A DNA stretch of 64,000 nt from the NCBI GenBank assembly GCA_964352625.1, contig CAYGSD010000010.1, positions 62,001 through 126,000 of the forward strand. Reading direction: 5' to 3'. Below are positions 50,544-61,300 of this stretch, piece by piece. Position numbers and translations under genes: made by a program. A model generated the notes under the pieces. It was not told the origin of the DNA. It saw only the letters and a list, made by a program, of their open reading frames with translations, and did not search any database. The first letter of the stretch is position 1; every line of letters begins with the position of its first letter. Source of the DNA: JAAEPI01 sp964352625 (GTDB lineage Bacteria > Bacteroidota > Bacteroidia > Cytophagales > Cyclobacteriaceae).

Positions 50544-51340
50544 AATATTTAATAATAGCACTCACATTTATCAGCACGCTTCCTGTCACGTCACAGGATT
50601 TCAATGAGCAAATCGTTGTTCCATTGAGTAGCCCAAGTTCCAGGGGCACACTTCAAGTGGGGCTTGTCCGAGGAAACATCGTGATCGAAGGATACAGCGG
50701 AAAGGACGTCATTATCACTGCCTCTTCAAAAGAATCAGATTGTGATGGATGCCATGATCACCAGAAAGCGGCACCCGATGGAATGAAAAGAATAAGCTCC
50801 AGCGCCATCGAACTTTCAGCTTCTGAAAATGGCAACAGAGTAAAAATTGAGACCAATAGCTGGAAACGTCCCATCAATTTAACCGTGCAGGTGCCGAAGA
50901 ATTTCGATTTAAAAATTTCTACGGTCCACGGAGATATTCAAGTCTCCGAGATAAACGGTGCAATGGAAGTCTCGGCAACAAATGGGCCTATGAAGTTCGA
51001 GAATATCAGTGGTTCGCTGATCTGCAACACAGTGAATGGAACGATCGAAGCAAATTTCCTCAAAGTGACACCCAATGAACCAATGTCGTTTGTCACCTTA
51101 AACGGGAACGTGGACATCACCTTTCCTGCCAGTGTAAAAGCTACAGCAAAAATGAAATCGGATCAAGGTGAAATCTTCACGGATTTTGATATGGCAGTTA
51201 GCCAGCCAAAACCAGAAAAATCATCGTCAGGGAACTATAAAGTCACGATCAACAGCTGGGTTTATGGAAGTATCAATGGTGGAGGTGCAGAGTTCACCTT
51301 CAAGAACATGAATGGCGACATCTATATCAGAAGCAAGTAA
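50540..51340 (+). CDS. DUF4097-type beta-helix protein, exported
   Basis: 266 residues with a signal peptide (MKYLIIALTFISTLPVTSQ). The beta-helix pattern is the same as in the preceding protein: STVHGDIQVSEI, TVNGTIEANF, TLNGNVDITF, and it ends NMNGDIYIRSK. A CDGCHDH cluster (about residues 70-76) could bind metal. The pair are likely paralogues from a duplication, co-regulated by the sigma factor upstream. Confidence 0.78.
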   Translation: MKYLIIALTFISTLPVTSQDFNEQIVVPLSSPSSRGTLQVGLVRGNIVIEGYSGKDVIITASSKESDCDGCHDHQKAAPDGMKRISSSAIELSASENGNRVKIETNSWKRPINLTVQVPKNFDLKISTVHGDIQVSEINGAMEVSATNGPMKFENISGSLICNTVNGTIEANFLKVTPNEPMSFVTLNGNVDITFPASVKATAKMKSDQGEIFTDFDMAVSQPKPEKSSSGNYKVTINSWVYGSINGGGAEFTFKNMNGDIYIRSK

Positions 51341-51359
51341 TCGCAACCATTAATTCATC

Positions 51360-51388
51360 AAACCCGTGCAAACTGTACGGGTTTTTTT
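51360..51388 (+). terminator. Terminator after the second ECF operon
   Basis: AAACCCGT / ACGGGTTT forms an 8-bp stem with a 9-base loop, followed by a run of T. It lies 20 bp past the stop of the second DUF4097 gene. Confidence 0.82.
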
Positions 51389-51426
51389 GTGCCCGGACGC
51401 GCCATGTCTCTCAATCTCCTTTTCCC

Positions 51427-51434
51427 TACTTTTG
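51427..51434 (+). promoter_or_regulatory. Possible -7 box for the DUF4837 gene
   Basis: TACTTTTG fits TAnnTTTG, 18 bp before the chosen start at 51453. No good -33 box seen. Confidence 0.35.
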
Positions 51435-51452
51435 CCCAAACGCATTTTCGAA

Positions 51453-52502
51453 ATGAAGAATCTTATTGTAGCCCTACTCCTTATCACCTTTCTCTCTTGC
51501 GAACAAAGCAAAGATGACCTGAAACGACCCGCTGGAGGAACTGCTGATGAAATCATCGTAGTAGTGGACTCAGCCGTTTGGGAAGGAGAAGTAGGCATTG
51601 AACTTAGGGAAATCCTTGCCGCACCCATGCAGGTACTACCTCAAGACGAAGCACTATTCGACATCTATACAGTCAATCCATTAAAGCTGAACTCCGTGCT
51701 CAAGTCCGCCTATAATATGATCTTCATTACGACTCTTGATAGCAAAACTCGGCAGAGCAAAGAGCTCCGAAGGATGTTCACCGACGAGTCGCTTAAGAAA
51801 ATTGAAGCTGACACCTCACGTTTTCAACTTCTGGAAAAAAACAAATTTGCCACAGGTCAGCAAGTCCTTCATCTTTTTGGTAACACCAGTGAAGAATTGG
51901 CAAATCATATAGCGAATAACCGAGCAGGCATTCTCAGTCTTTTCGAAGAACGGGCACTTGAAATCACCCAAAAAAGAATACTAAAAAGCCGAAGCACTAA
52001 CATTGAAAAAATCATCAAAGACCATCATGGAGTCGATATCAAAATTCCATACGGTTGGGATCTTGCCAAAGACAACATTGACTTCATTTGGGTTCGAGAA
52101 TTGGGTACACAAAAGGAGAAGAATATTTTCATCTATAAGGAGCCTTATTCGAATACAGGGGTCTTCAATAGACTTCCAGAACTACGTGATAAAATCACCG
52201 AACTCCACCTTCGCGATGTTCAAAAACCAGAACTCTTTATCACCCGTCAAGATCTTGTGCCGGTCGTTAGTTCTCAGGTCAATTTTCAGGATAAATTTGC
52301 CATGCGATCAGTTGGACTGTGGGCAGTAAGTGACATGACTGCCGGTGGTCCTTTTCTGAGTTATACTATGGTAGATGAAAAGAGCCAAATGCTCTATTAC
52401 ATTGAAGGCTATGTATACCATGCCGCAGGAAAGAAAAAGAAATTGATGAGAGAAATGGATGCCATCTTATCTACTTTTAAGATGCCTTCAGAAACCAACT
52501 AA
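51453..52502 (+). CDS. DUF4837 lipoprotein
   Basis: 349 residues from ATG 51453; the frame upstream runs through the terminator. A lipoprotein signal is present (MKNLIVALLLITFLSC, Cys 16). The rest matches the Bacteroidota DUF4837 family: GGTADEIIVVVDSAVWEGEVG, an internal repeat with VDIKIPYGWDLAKD, DFIWVRELG, and the C-terminal SYTMVDEKSQMLYYIEGYVYHAAGKKK. Function unknown. It lies two bases before the malic enzyme gene, so they share a transcript. Confidence 0.85.
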   Translation: MKNLIVALLLITFLSCEQSKDDLKRPAGGTADEIIVVVDSAVWEGEVGIELREILAAPMQVLPQDEALFDIYTVNPLKLNSVLKSAYNMIFITTLDSKTRQSKELRRMFTDESLKKIEADTSRFQLLEKNKFATGQQVLHLFGNTSEELANHIANNRAGILSLFEERALEITQKRILKSRSTNIEKIIKDHHGVDIKIPYGWDLAKDNIDFIWVRELGTQKEKNIFIYKEPYSNTGVFNRLPELRDKITELHLRDVQKPELFITRQDLVPVVSSQVNFQDKFAMRSVGLWAVSDMTAGGPFLSYTMVDEKSQMLYYIEGYVYHAAGKKKKLMREMDAILSTFKMPSETN

Positions 52503-52504
52503 CC

Positions 52505-54778
52505 ATGGCTAAAATTAGAAAGCAGGAAGCGCTTGATTTTCACGAATCAAAGCCACCTGGAAAAATAGAAGTTCGTCCAACCAAGCCGCTCAGCAGTCAA
52601 CGAGATTTGGCTTTGGCCTACTCCCCCGGTGTGGCAGAGCCCTGCTTGGCTATTGCAGCAAACCCGGATGACGTATATCGCTACACAGCCAAAGGAAATC
52701 TGGTGGGTGTTATTACAAACGGAACAGCGGTACTTGGCTTAGGGAATATCGGACCCGAAGCGTCCAAACCAGTAATGGAAGGAAAGGGCGTTCTCTTCAA
52801 AAAATTTGCCGGCATAGATGTCTTCGACATTGAAATAAACGAGCAAGACCCTGATAAATTTATTGAAATTGTCAAGTCCCTTGAACCAACGTTCGGCGGG
52901 ATAAACCTCGAGGACATCAAGGCTCCAGAGAGTTTCAAGATCGAGTCCGCCCTGAGAGAGCAAATGAGCATCCCAGTGATGCATGACGATCAGCACGGCA
53001 CAGCGATCATTTCCAGTGCCGCACTGTTAAATGCCCTTGAAGTTGGTGGAAAGAAAATTGATGAGATCAAGATAGTGGTAGCTGGTGCAGGTGCGGCTGC
53101 CATTGCCTGCACCGATCTGTATGTAAGTCTTGGTGCGAGAAAAGAAAATATCGTGATGACGGATAGCAAAGGCTGCATCCGAACGGATCGTGAAAAACTG
53201 GACGAAACAAAAGCCAGATACGCCACCAATAGAAAAGATTGCCATTCATTAGAAGATGCAATGAAAGGAGCCGACATGCTGCTGGGGCTTTCTATTGCAA
53301 ACACGGTGACTCCAGAGATGCTCAAATCAATGGCGCCAAATCCGATCGTCTTTGCCCTGGCTAATCCTGATCCGGAGATTCCTTACGAGGTTGCAATGAA
53401 TACCCGAAAGGATTTGATCATGGCCACAGGAAGGTCCGATCATCCTAACCAAGTGAACAACGTCCTTGGATTCCCTTATATCTTCAGAGGGGCGATTGAC
53501 GTGCGATCCACGGCCATCAATGAAGAAATGAAACTGGCCGCCGTGCGAGCCATCGCGGAGCTTGCCAAAGAGCCCGTGCCCGATATGGTCCTTCGCGCCT
53601 ATCACGAGACAAGCATGTCTTTTGGCCCTGAGTATTTGATTCCAAAACCGATGGATCCTCGATTGATAACTACAATCAGCCCGGCAGTTGCAAAAGCCGC
53701 CATTGACTCAGGGGTTGCCAGGATAAAAATCACCGACTGGGAACAATACAATCTTGATTTACAAGAAAGAGTAGGGATAGACCAACGATTGATCTCTCGT
53801 TTCATCACAAGAGCAAGAAAAGATCCTAAGAAAATCATTTTTGCGGATGCCAATAACCTGAACATTCTGAAGGCCGCTCAAATGGCCAAAGACGTGGGAA
53901 TTGGTGAACCGATACTCATGGGTAAGGTTTCGGCCATCAAGGAAATGATCGAGGAGTACGATCTGGAAGCAATCAAAGATTGTGACATCATTGACCCTAA
54001 TGATCACCCTAAAAAGGTCGAAGAATACGCCAGAGAATTCACCACCATGCGCCAGCGCAAAGGAATGACAATGCACCTCGCGCGCAAGGCGATGCACAGC
54101 AGAACCTATTTCGGAATGATGATGGTGAAAAAAGGGGAGGCCGATGTTTTGCTTTCTGGCATTTCGAATGACTATCCAAAAACACTCTTGCCTGCACTTC
54201 AAATTATAGGAGTAGAAGATGGTGTGGACAGGGTCGCGGGTATGTACATAGTGAATACACAGCGCGGCAACTTCTTCTTCGCTGATGCCAGCGTGAACCA
54301 AGATCCTACTACCGAAGAACTGGTGGATATCATTGGCCTTACGCACAGAGCAGTGAAATTCTTTGACACAGAGCCAAAAATCGCTGCATTGTCATTCTCC
54401 AATTTTGGATCGACAAAAGGAAAAGTGCCTGCAAAAGTTTCTAAGGCAGTAGCACTTGCCAAAGCCAAGTGGCCCGACATGATTATTGATGGCGAACTTC
54501 AAGCCAATGTTGCTTTGAACAAAAGCCTCATGGAAGAGCTCTATCCGTTCAGTAGCTTGGTTGGACATCAGGTAAATACACTTGTTTTCCCAGACCTTCA
54601 ATCAGGCAACATTGCCTATAAAATCATGATGGAGTTAGGTGGAGCGGAGGTTATAGGGCCCATCTTGATGGGAATGAACAAACCGGTTCAGGTGGTGCAA
54701 CTGGGTAGCTCCGTGAGAGAAATATTTAATCTGGCCGCACTCGCCGTGGTGGACGCACAGGAAAATCAGAAAAAATGA
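52505..54778 (+). CDS. maeB: NADP-dependent malic enzyme (MaeB type)
   Basis: 757 residues. The N-terminal malic enzyme part has SPGVAEPC (about 40), GNLVGVITNGTAVLGLGNIG, VMHDDQHGTAIISSAAL and the nucleotide-binding loop VVAGAGAAAIACTDLYV. The C-terminal third (from about 430) is a phosphotransacetylase-like domain (RKDPKKIIFADANNLNILKAAQMA, RKGMTMHLARKAMHSRTYFGMMMVKKGEADVLLSG). This two-part form decarboxylates malate to pyruvate with NADP; the second domain is regulatory. Cytoplasmic. It overlaps ruvA by four bases. Confidence 0.93.
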   Translation: MAKIRKQEALDFHESKPPGKIEVRPTKPLSSQRDLALAYSPGVAEPCLAIAANPDDVYRYTAKGNLVGVITNGTAVLGLGNIGPEASKPVMEGKGVLFKKFAGIDVFDIEINEQDPDKFIEIVKSLEPTFGGINLEDIKAPESFKIESALREQMSIPVMHDDQHGTAIISSAALLNALEVGGKKIDEIKIVVAGAGAAAIACTDLYVSLGARKENIVMTDSKGCIRTDREKLDETKARYATNRKDCHSLEDAMKGADMLLGLSIANTVTPEMLKSMAPNPIVFALANPDPEIPYEVAMNTRKDLIMATGRSDHPNQVNNVLGFPYIFRGAIDVRSTAINEEMKLAAVRAIAELAKEPVPDMVLRAYHETSMSFGPEYLIPKPMDPRLITTISPAVAKAAIDSGVARIKITDWEQYNLDLQERVGIDQRLISRFITRARKDPKKIIFADANNLNILKAAQMAKDVGIGEPILMGKVSAIKEMIEEYDLEAIKDCDIIDPNDHPKKVEEYAREFTTMRQRKGMTMHLARKAMHSRTYFGMMMVKKGEADVLLSGISNDYPKTLLPALQIIGVEDGVDRVAGMYIVNTQRGNFFFADASVNQDPTTEELVDIIGLTHRAVKFFDTEPKIAALSFSNFGSTKGKVPAKVSKAVALAKAKWPDMIIDGELQANVALNKSLMEELYPFSSLVGHQVNTLVFPDLQSGNIAYKIMMELGGAEVIGPILMGMNKPVQVVQLGSSVREIFNLAALAVVDAQENQKK

Positions 54779-55365
54779 TCTCTTACTTACGAGGAAAGCT
54801 AACGGAAAAGGACCCAACCTACGTGATCGTGGACATTAATGGAATTGGCTACCAAGTCAAAATTTCATTGAATACCTACGGTGTTATCAAAACCTTGGAG
54901 GAAGCGCTTCTTCATACCCACTTTCACGTGCGCGAAGATGCCCACACCCTTTTTGGGTTCAGTGAAATGGCCGAAAAGAAACGTTTCCTCGATCTTATTT
55001 CCATCAGTGGAGTAGGTGCAAGCACGGCCATGATGGTTCTCTCCTCATTGAGTCCAGGAGAACTGCAGCAAGCCATTGTAAATGAGGATGTGAAAACCAT
55101 TCAAAGTGTGAAAGGAATTGGCTTAAAGACAGCTCAAAGAATAGTCCTTGAGCTCAAGGACAAAATGATCAAGGAAGGTTGGGAAGAAAAGAATCTGGAT
55201 ACACCTCATATCGGCAATACATTACCTTCTGAGGCGTTATCTGCTCTAATAACGCTGGGGATTCCGCGAAGCGCAGCACAAAAAAGCATTGATGCTATAT
55301 TGAAAGAATTCGGTCAAGAGATTAAACTTGAAGAATTAATAAAACAGGCATTGAGGCGAGCCTAA
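54775..55365 (+). CDS. ruvA: Holliday junction branch migration protein RuvA
   Basis: 196 residues. Domain I (OB-fold) begins MISYLRGKLTEKDPTYVIVDINGIGYQVKIS; domain II carries the helix-hairpin-helix motifs (ISISGVGASTAMMVLSSL, IQSVKGIGLKTAQRIVLELKDK). Domain III (EALSALITLGIPRSAAQKSI) binds RuvB. It clamps the four-way junction during recombination repair. Coupled to maeB by ATGA and followed at 15 bp by sprA. Confidence 0.95.
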   Translation: MISYLRGKLTEKDPTYVIVDINGIGYQVKISLNTYGVIKTLEEALLHTHFHVREDAHTLFGFSEMAEKKRFLDLISISGVGASTAMMVLSSLSPGELQQAIVNEDVKTIQSVKGIGLKTAQRIVLELKDKMIKEGWEEKNLDTPHIGNTLPSEALSALITLGIPRSAAQKSIDAILKEFGQEIKLEELIKQALRRA

Positions 55366-55380
55366 AGGAAAAGAGACATT

Positions 55381-58300
55381 TTGCACCTTAGATTATACAT
55401 ACTCCTGCTTGTTGGTGGTTGGTGGTTGCCCTCCTTTGCAAATGCTTCATTACCCTCTTTTGAACCCTTAATCTTACAGCAACAAGACACCATTCCAAGA
55501 GACACGGCCAAGACAGATTCAGTAAAGCCATACACCCCTTCTTTCTATTCGACTTATAACCCGTCGTATCGTTTTGGCGATCCTTTTTCGAATAGGATCG
55601 GTCGGTCTTCATTTTTGCTACCCGATCCTTCGAATCTTGAATTGCAGATAGACTATGATTCTGGCTTTCAATACACCATCTACGAGCGAATAGGAAATAT
55701 CAACTTTCGGCCAGTAACGACCATGTCATTTAGCGAGTACAACAGCTACAATGACGAACAATTGGCCAATACTTATTGGAAGGAAAAATCAATTGGCTTA
55801 GATGGGGAAAGTGCTGTGAGCGGCCGAAGACTCATTCCCAAACTTTATCTCAGCCCGGCTTTTGATCGAATATTTGGAGGAGAATATGTGGACATTGTCC
55901 CAACCGGATTTATCAATCTTGATTTTGGCGGTACCTGGCAAAGGGTGGACAATCCAGCCATTCCGCAGCGCCAACAGCGGAATGGAGGCTTCAACTTTGA
56001 GCAGCAGATAAGTCTAAATCTGGTAGGGAAAATTGGAGACAAACTAGAAGTCACCGCCAATTTTGATAACAACAACACATTCGATTTTCAGAACAACATG
56101 AGGATCGAATACACGGGGTATGAAGAGGAGATCATCAAGAAAATAATCATCGGAAACGTCAGCATGCCCGTGTCGAACAGTTTGATGACGGGTGCTCAAA
56201 CCCTCTTTGGATTCAAAACAGAGCTTCAGTTTGGTAAGCTTTATTTCACCGGCGTAGCTTCCAGACAGCAAGGATCAGTCAGTACTTCAAGCCTCGGAGG
56301 AGGAAACAATATTGATGACCCAGTCTACAACTCCTCCACGCAGCAAGAGAATGAAATTAGAGCCTCAGCTTATGATGATAATAAGCACTTTTTTCTTTCA
56401 CACTTTTTCCGTGACAACTACGAAGATTGGGTAAAAGACCCACGAAACATTACTTCAGGACTCCTGGTTCAGAACATCGAAGTGTACATCACGAACACGA
56501 ACAACGACACAGAAACAACACGGAACACCGTTGGATTTGTCGACTTGGGAGAACAGTCATTGGATCGCTTATTGAATGACTCTTTTTACAAACCAGCTGG
56601 AAGCGTTCCCACTAGTAACTCCAGCAATTCACTTTATGAAGCATTACTTGGAAGTGGATACAGAAAGTCTGACCAGATGTACAACAACCTCCAGACTTTA
56701 GGCCTTGACCCCACATCAGAGTATGTAGTAACAGGAACGGCAAGGCAGCTGCAAGAAGGCACAGAGTTCACCATCAATAAGCAGCTGGGGTACATCACGC
56801 TCCTTACCAACCTTAGCGATAACCAGTCATTGGCAGTTTCCTACCAATACACATACAATGGAGCTGGGCCTTTTACAGTTGGTGAGCTGAGTACTATTCG
56901 CCGACTAGATGATGACGAATCTTTATTCCTTAAACTTCTCAAACCAAACAGCATCGATCCTGATCTTCCGACATGGGATCTGATGATGAAAAACATTTAC
57001 AACCTACGCGCCTCGTCCATAGATCAGGAATCCTTCAAGCTCAGAATTAAATACAAAGACGATGCTTCAGGGATTGATAATCCTTACTTGCACGAAGGGG
57101 GTCAGGGCATTGAAAATGAACCATTGGTAGAACTACTCGGCCTTGACCAATACAACCTACAGCTCGATCCACAGCCAGATGGCCTCTTTGATTTTATTGA
57201 TGGTGTCACGATTAATGCCGCGAGAGGATACTTAATATTCCCCGTTTTGGAACCTTTTGGCTCCACTTTGGAAAGCTATTATGACCCGGCAAGCCAATCG
57301 GATCTTATAGAAAAATACGTCTACAGCCAGCTCTATTCAGAAACTCAACAAATCGCCCAGACCGATACCGAAAGGGATAAATTCAGAATTGCTTTTAGTG
57401 GTGCAGGATCAAGTTCCGGTTTTGGAGGGTCCAATGCTAATAATGTCATCAACCTTGAAGGTTTTCAGGTTACCCCTGGTTCGGTAGTCGTGCGCATGGG
57501 CAATGTAACATTAGATGAAGGTCGACACTATACGGTCGATTATAACCTCGGGCGGGTCACCATCACGGATCAATCCTTACTCAACAGCGGAATTCCGATC
57601 ACGGCCACTTCTGAGTCCGCAGACCTTTTCAATTTTCAAACGACCTGGTTCTATGGCGCACGATTAGATTACCGCTTCAATGATAATTTCAATATAGGTG
57701 CAACCGTCCTCCACTTGAATGAAAGACGAGGTGGACTTTCCCGCTTTGACATTGGTAACGAACCATTGAAAAACACCAAGTACGGATTTGATATTGCTAT
57801 TCAGGAGGAATCCAGATTCCTTACAAAAGCCGTTGATGCCATTCCACTGATCGCGACTAAGGAACCCTCAGAAATCACATTTACAGCAGAATATGCGCGT
57901 TTCGTGCCCGGCACATCCAACGAAGTAGATGGAGAACCCACTTCTACGATTGACAGCTTTGAAGAAGCTGCCACATCCCTAAACCTCAATGACGCCTTTG
58001 GTTGGAAAATGGCCGCTACACCCGAAACCAACTCCAGTCGGTTTTTCAACCAGAATGGAGGTTTACCAGGTCGGGATTTCAACTACCGAAAAGCAAAAAT
58101 GGCATGGTACAATGTCGATCGAAGTGTGTTCTACTCTTCGGGCGGACTGAGGCCTGACAACATATCCGATGATGATTTGAGAAATCACTACGTGCGAGCG
58201 ATCATCCCGCAAGAAATTTTCAGACAAAGAGATCCTGGTCAGGTAAACCTAAACCTGAACGTCCTGGACCTGGCCTATTTCCCAAGAGAAAGAGGGCAGC

Positions 58301-61300
58301 AGAACTACAATCCCAATCTTGATGCAAATGGATTCTTAACCAATCCTCAGCAGAATTTCGCAGGGGTGTCCAGAGGATTCGATCAGGAGACAAACTTCTT
58401 AAACTCCAATTTCCAATACATCGAATTCTGGATAATGGACCCCTTCATAGATGGAGCCAATGGCAGGGTCTTAGACGGAATTTTCAATGAAAACAATACG
58501 ACCGGCGGTGACCTGATTTTTAACTTGGGTAGCGTGTCTGAAGACCTGGTGCCGGACGGCTCTTTCTTTTTTGAAAACGGTCTTCCGGGAGATGGTGACC
58601 CATCAGAATCTCAGATCAATCCAGACTGGGGGCGCACACCTAGTGGGCAATACTTACAGGCCTTTTTTACAAACGAACAAAGTGACCGTCCCAATCAGGA
58701 CGTTGGTTTCGATGGATTAAAGAATAATGATGAGCCTTCCTTTTTCTCAGACTATTTGAACTCAGTGACCCCTGCGGCTCGGAGCATTGTAGAGGAAGAT
58801 GTCTCCGCAGATAACTTCAGGTATTTCCTTGGATCGGTGCTGGATTCCCGAAATGCCAACATCGTGGAGCGATACAAAAACTTTAACGGAACGGACGGCA
58901 ACTCGCCTTTTAACTCCAGCAATGAATTTACCAGAGGTAGTTCTACGCTACCAGACAAGGAAGACATCAATGAGGACAATACGATTTCGTTTCTAGAGGA
59001 ATATTTTGAATACCGGATACCTCTTCAAAAAGGAGGTCTTGAGCTTTCTGATTTTGTGGTGGATCAAATCCAAGATCAAAGTGGTGAAGCAACATGGTAC
59101 CAGTTCCGAATTCCTCTGGACAAATTCACGGGAACCTACGGGAATCCTGATTTTCAAAATATCCGATTCATGCGGATGTACCTAACCGGCTGGCAACAGC
59201 CCGTTGTTTTGAGATTCGCCAAGTTCCAGTTGACCAGAAGTACGTGGAGAAAATTTGAACTCTCTCTTCGCGACCCTGCACTCGGCGAACTCCCCGAGCC
59301 GCAGTTAAACGATTTCGAAATCTCAGTCGTCAGCATAGAAGAAAACAGTACCGGTAGCCCCACTCAGCCTCCATATGTCGTTCCTCCAGGACTCGTCAGA
59401 GATGTCAATAACTCCCAAACCGTGCAGCAACAATACAACGAGCAGTCGCTTCAGCTTTGCGTTGAGAATCTAGATAACGGAGACGCTCGGGCGGCTTTTA
59501 AGAATCAGACTATCGACCTAATCAACTACGACCGATTAGAAATGGCTCTGCATGCACATTCATACAAGGATGGATTTATTCAGGATGGTGATGTCAACGC
59601 CTTCCTTCGTTTGGGTCAGGACAATAGAAGCAACTACTACGAAATCCAACTCCCCCTTGTGTTAACTCCCCAAGGTTTAAGCCCTAATTCTGGGGGACTT
59701 CCAAGACTTGTCTGGCCTGAGGAAAATGAAATAAACCTATCTATAGATATAATCAAGGCGGTAAAGCTCGAACGAAACCGACTGGGAATAGACATTGGGA
59801 TTCCCTATTCCAAGCTGATTCCCGGAACCAATTATATAGTGACGGTAGTTGGAAATCCTGAATTGAATGATCTTCAAACCATCATGATCGGCGTTCGAAA
59901 TCCAGACAATGGCGCATCTGATGATGGACTCGCCAAGTCCGTTTGTATTTGGGCAAACGAACTAAGGACAACAGGCTATGAAAATCAAAGCGGTTGGGCA
60001 GCCAACGCCACGCTGCAGGCGAAGCTTGCGGATTTGGGAAGGGTGAATTTAAATACCCGATACACCTCCATTGGGTATGGTGCATTGAATACAACCATTG
60101 CGCAGCGTAATCGATATGAGTCATTCGGCTACCAAGCCAGTGCCAATTTGAACCTGGAAAAATTCATGTATCCGAAAAAGACTGGTTTAGTGGTGCCAAT
60201 GTTCGTGAACTATGAAAAACAACGAACGACTCCACAGTACGATCCATTGAATCAGGACATCCTCTTAGAAGAATCTCTCAAACTCTTTTCAGATAACCCG
60301 GGGGATCCAGACGAACTTTCGAGGGATGAATACAAAAAACTGGTGGAGTCTCATAAAACCACAAGAAGCATCAATTTCAGTAACATCAGAAAAGACCTGG
60401 TAAAAGAGGATGCCAAAAACAAAATATATGGCATTGAGAATTTCTCATTTACCTATGCCTACAGTGATGAAGTTTCCAGCAACCACTTCACGCAGAGCAG
60501 GTTCAGGAAAAATAACTCGGGTGGAATCAACTATGACTATTCACCCGTCACCCTAGTTTGGACTCCCTTTTCCGAATCTGAGGCATTTCAAAGTCCATAT
60601 CTTCAGTTGATCCGAGACATTAATTTCTCTGCCCTACCCACCAGCTTTTCTTTGAGTGCAAACCTGAACCGATCATTCACAAGAACACAATTCTTTAATG
60701 ATCAACTCACAACGGATGGTGTGGACCCAAACTTTGAAAGGTTGTTCACTTTCAACCGCCTTTACAATTTTAGATGGAACATTTTCAAGAGTCTTAGTTT
60801 CGATTACAATGCAAACGTGCGTGCCGTAATTGATGAGATTGACGTGAAAGGAGATATCAACACCAAGCAAGAACGCAATTACATATGGAGTCAAATTGCC
60901 AATCTAGGTAGGATGAAATCCTATGATCAAAACATGAGCTTTACCTATCAAACACCGTTGGGTAAACTTCCTTTTACAAATTTCTTGTCGGCCGATCTCA
61001 AGTATGTAGCTGGGTATACTTGGACGGCCGGTGCGCTGAATCAAACAGATGTCAACAACAACAACTTCGGAAACATTATTCAAAACCGAAGAGACAGAGG
61101 GGGCAATGGAAAAGTGGATGTAGTGAAACTTTATGATAAAGTGACTTTTCTCAACAACGCCAACGGAACAAATCCAGCTGAAAGATCCACTGGCCAAAAG
61201 GCGCTGATGACCCTGATGGCGTTGAAATCTGTAAATGTGACCTACAACATTAGGGAATCAACCAGCCTCGCCGGCTTCACCCCTGAAGCATTTCTTTTCG

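Noticed and set aside
53759..54346. 195-codon open frame on the minus strand
   Set aside because: Antisense to the malic enzyme C-terminal domain; no recognisable protein features.
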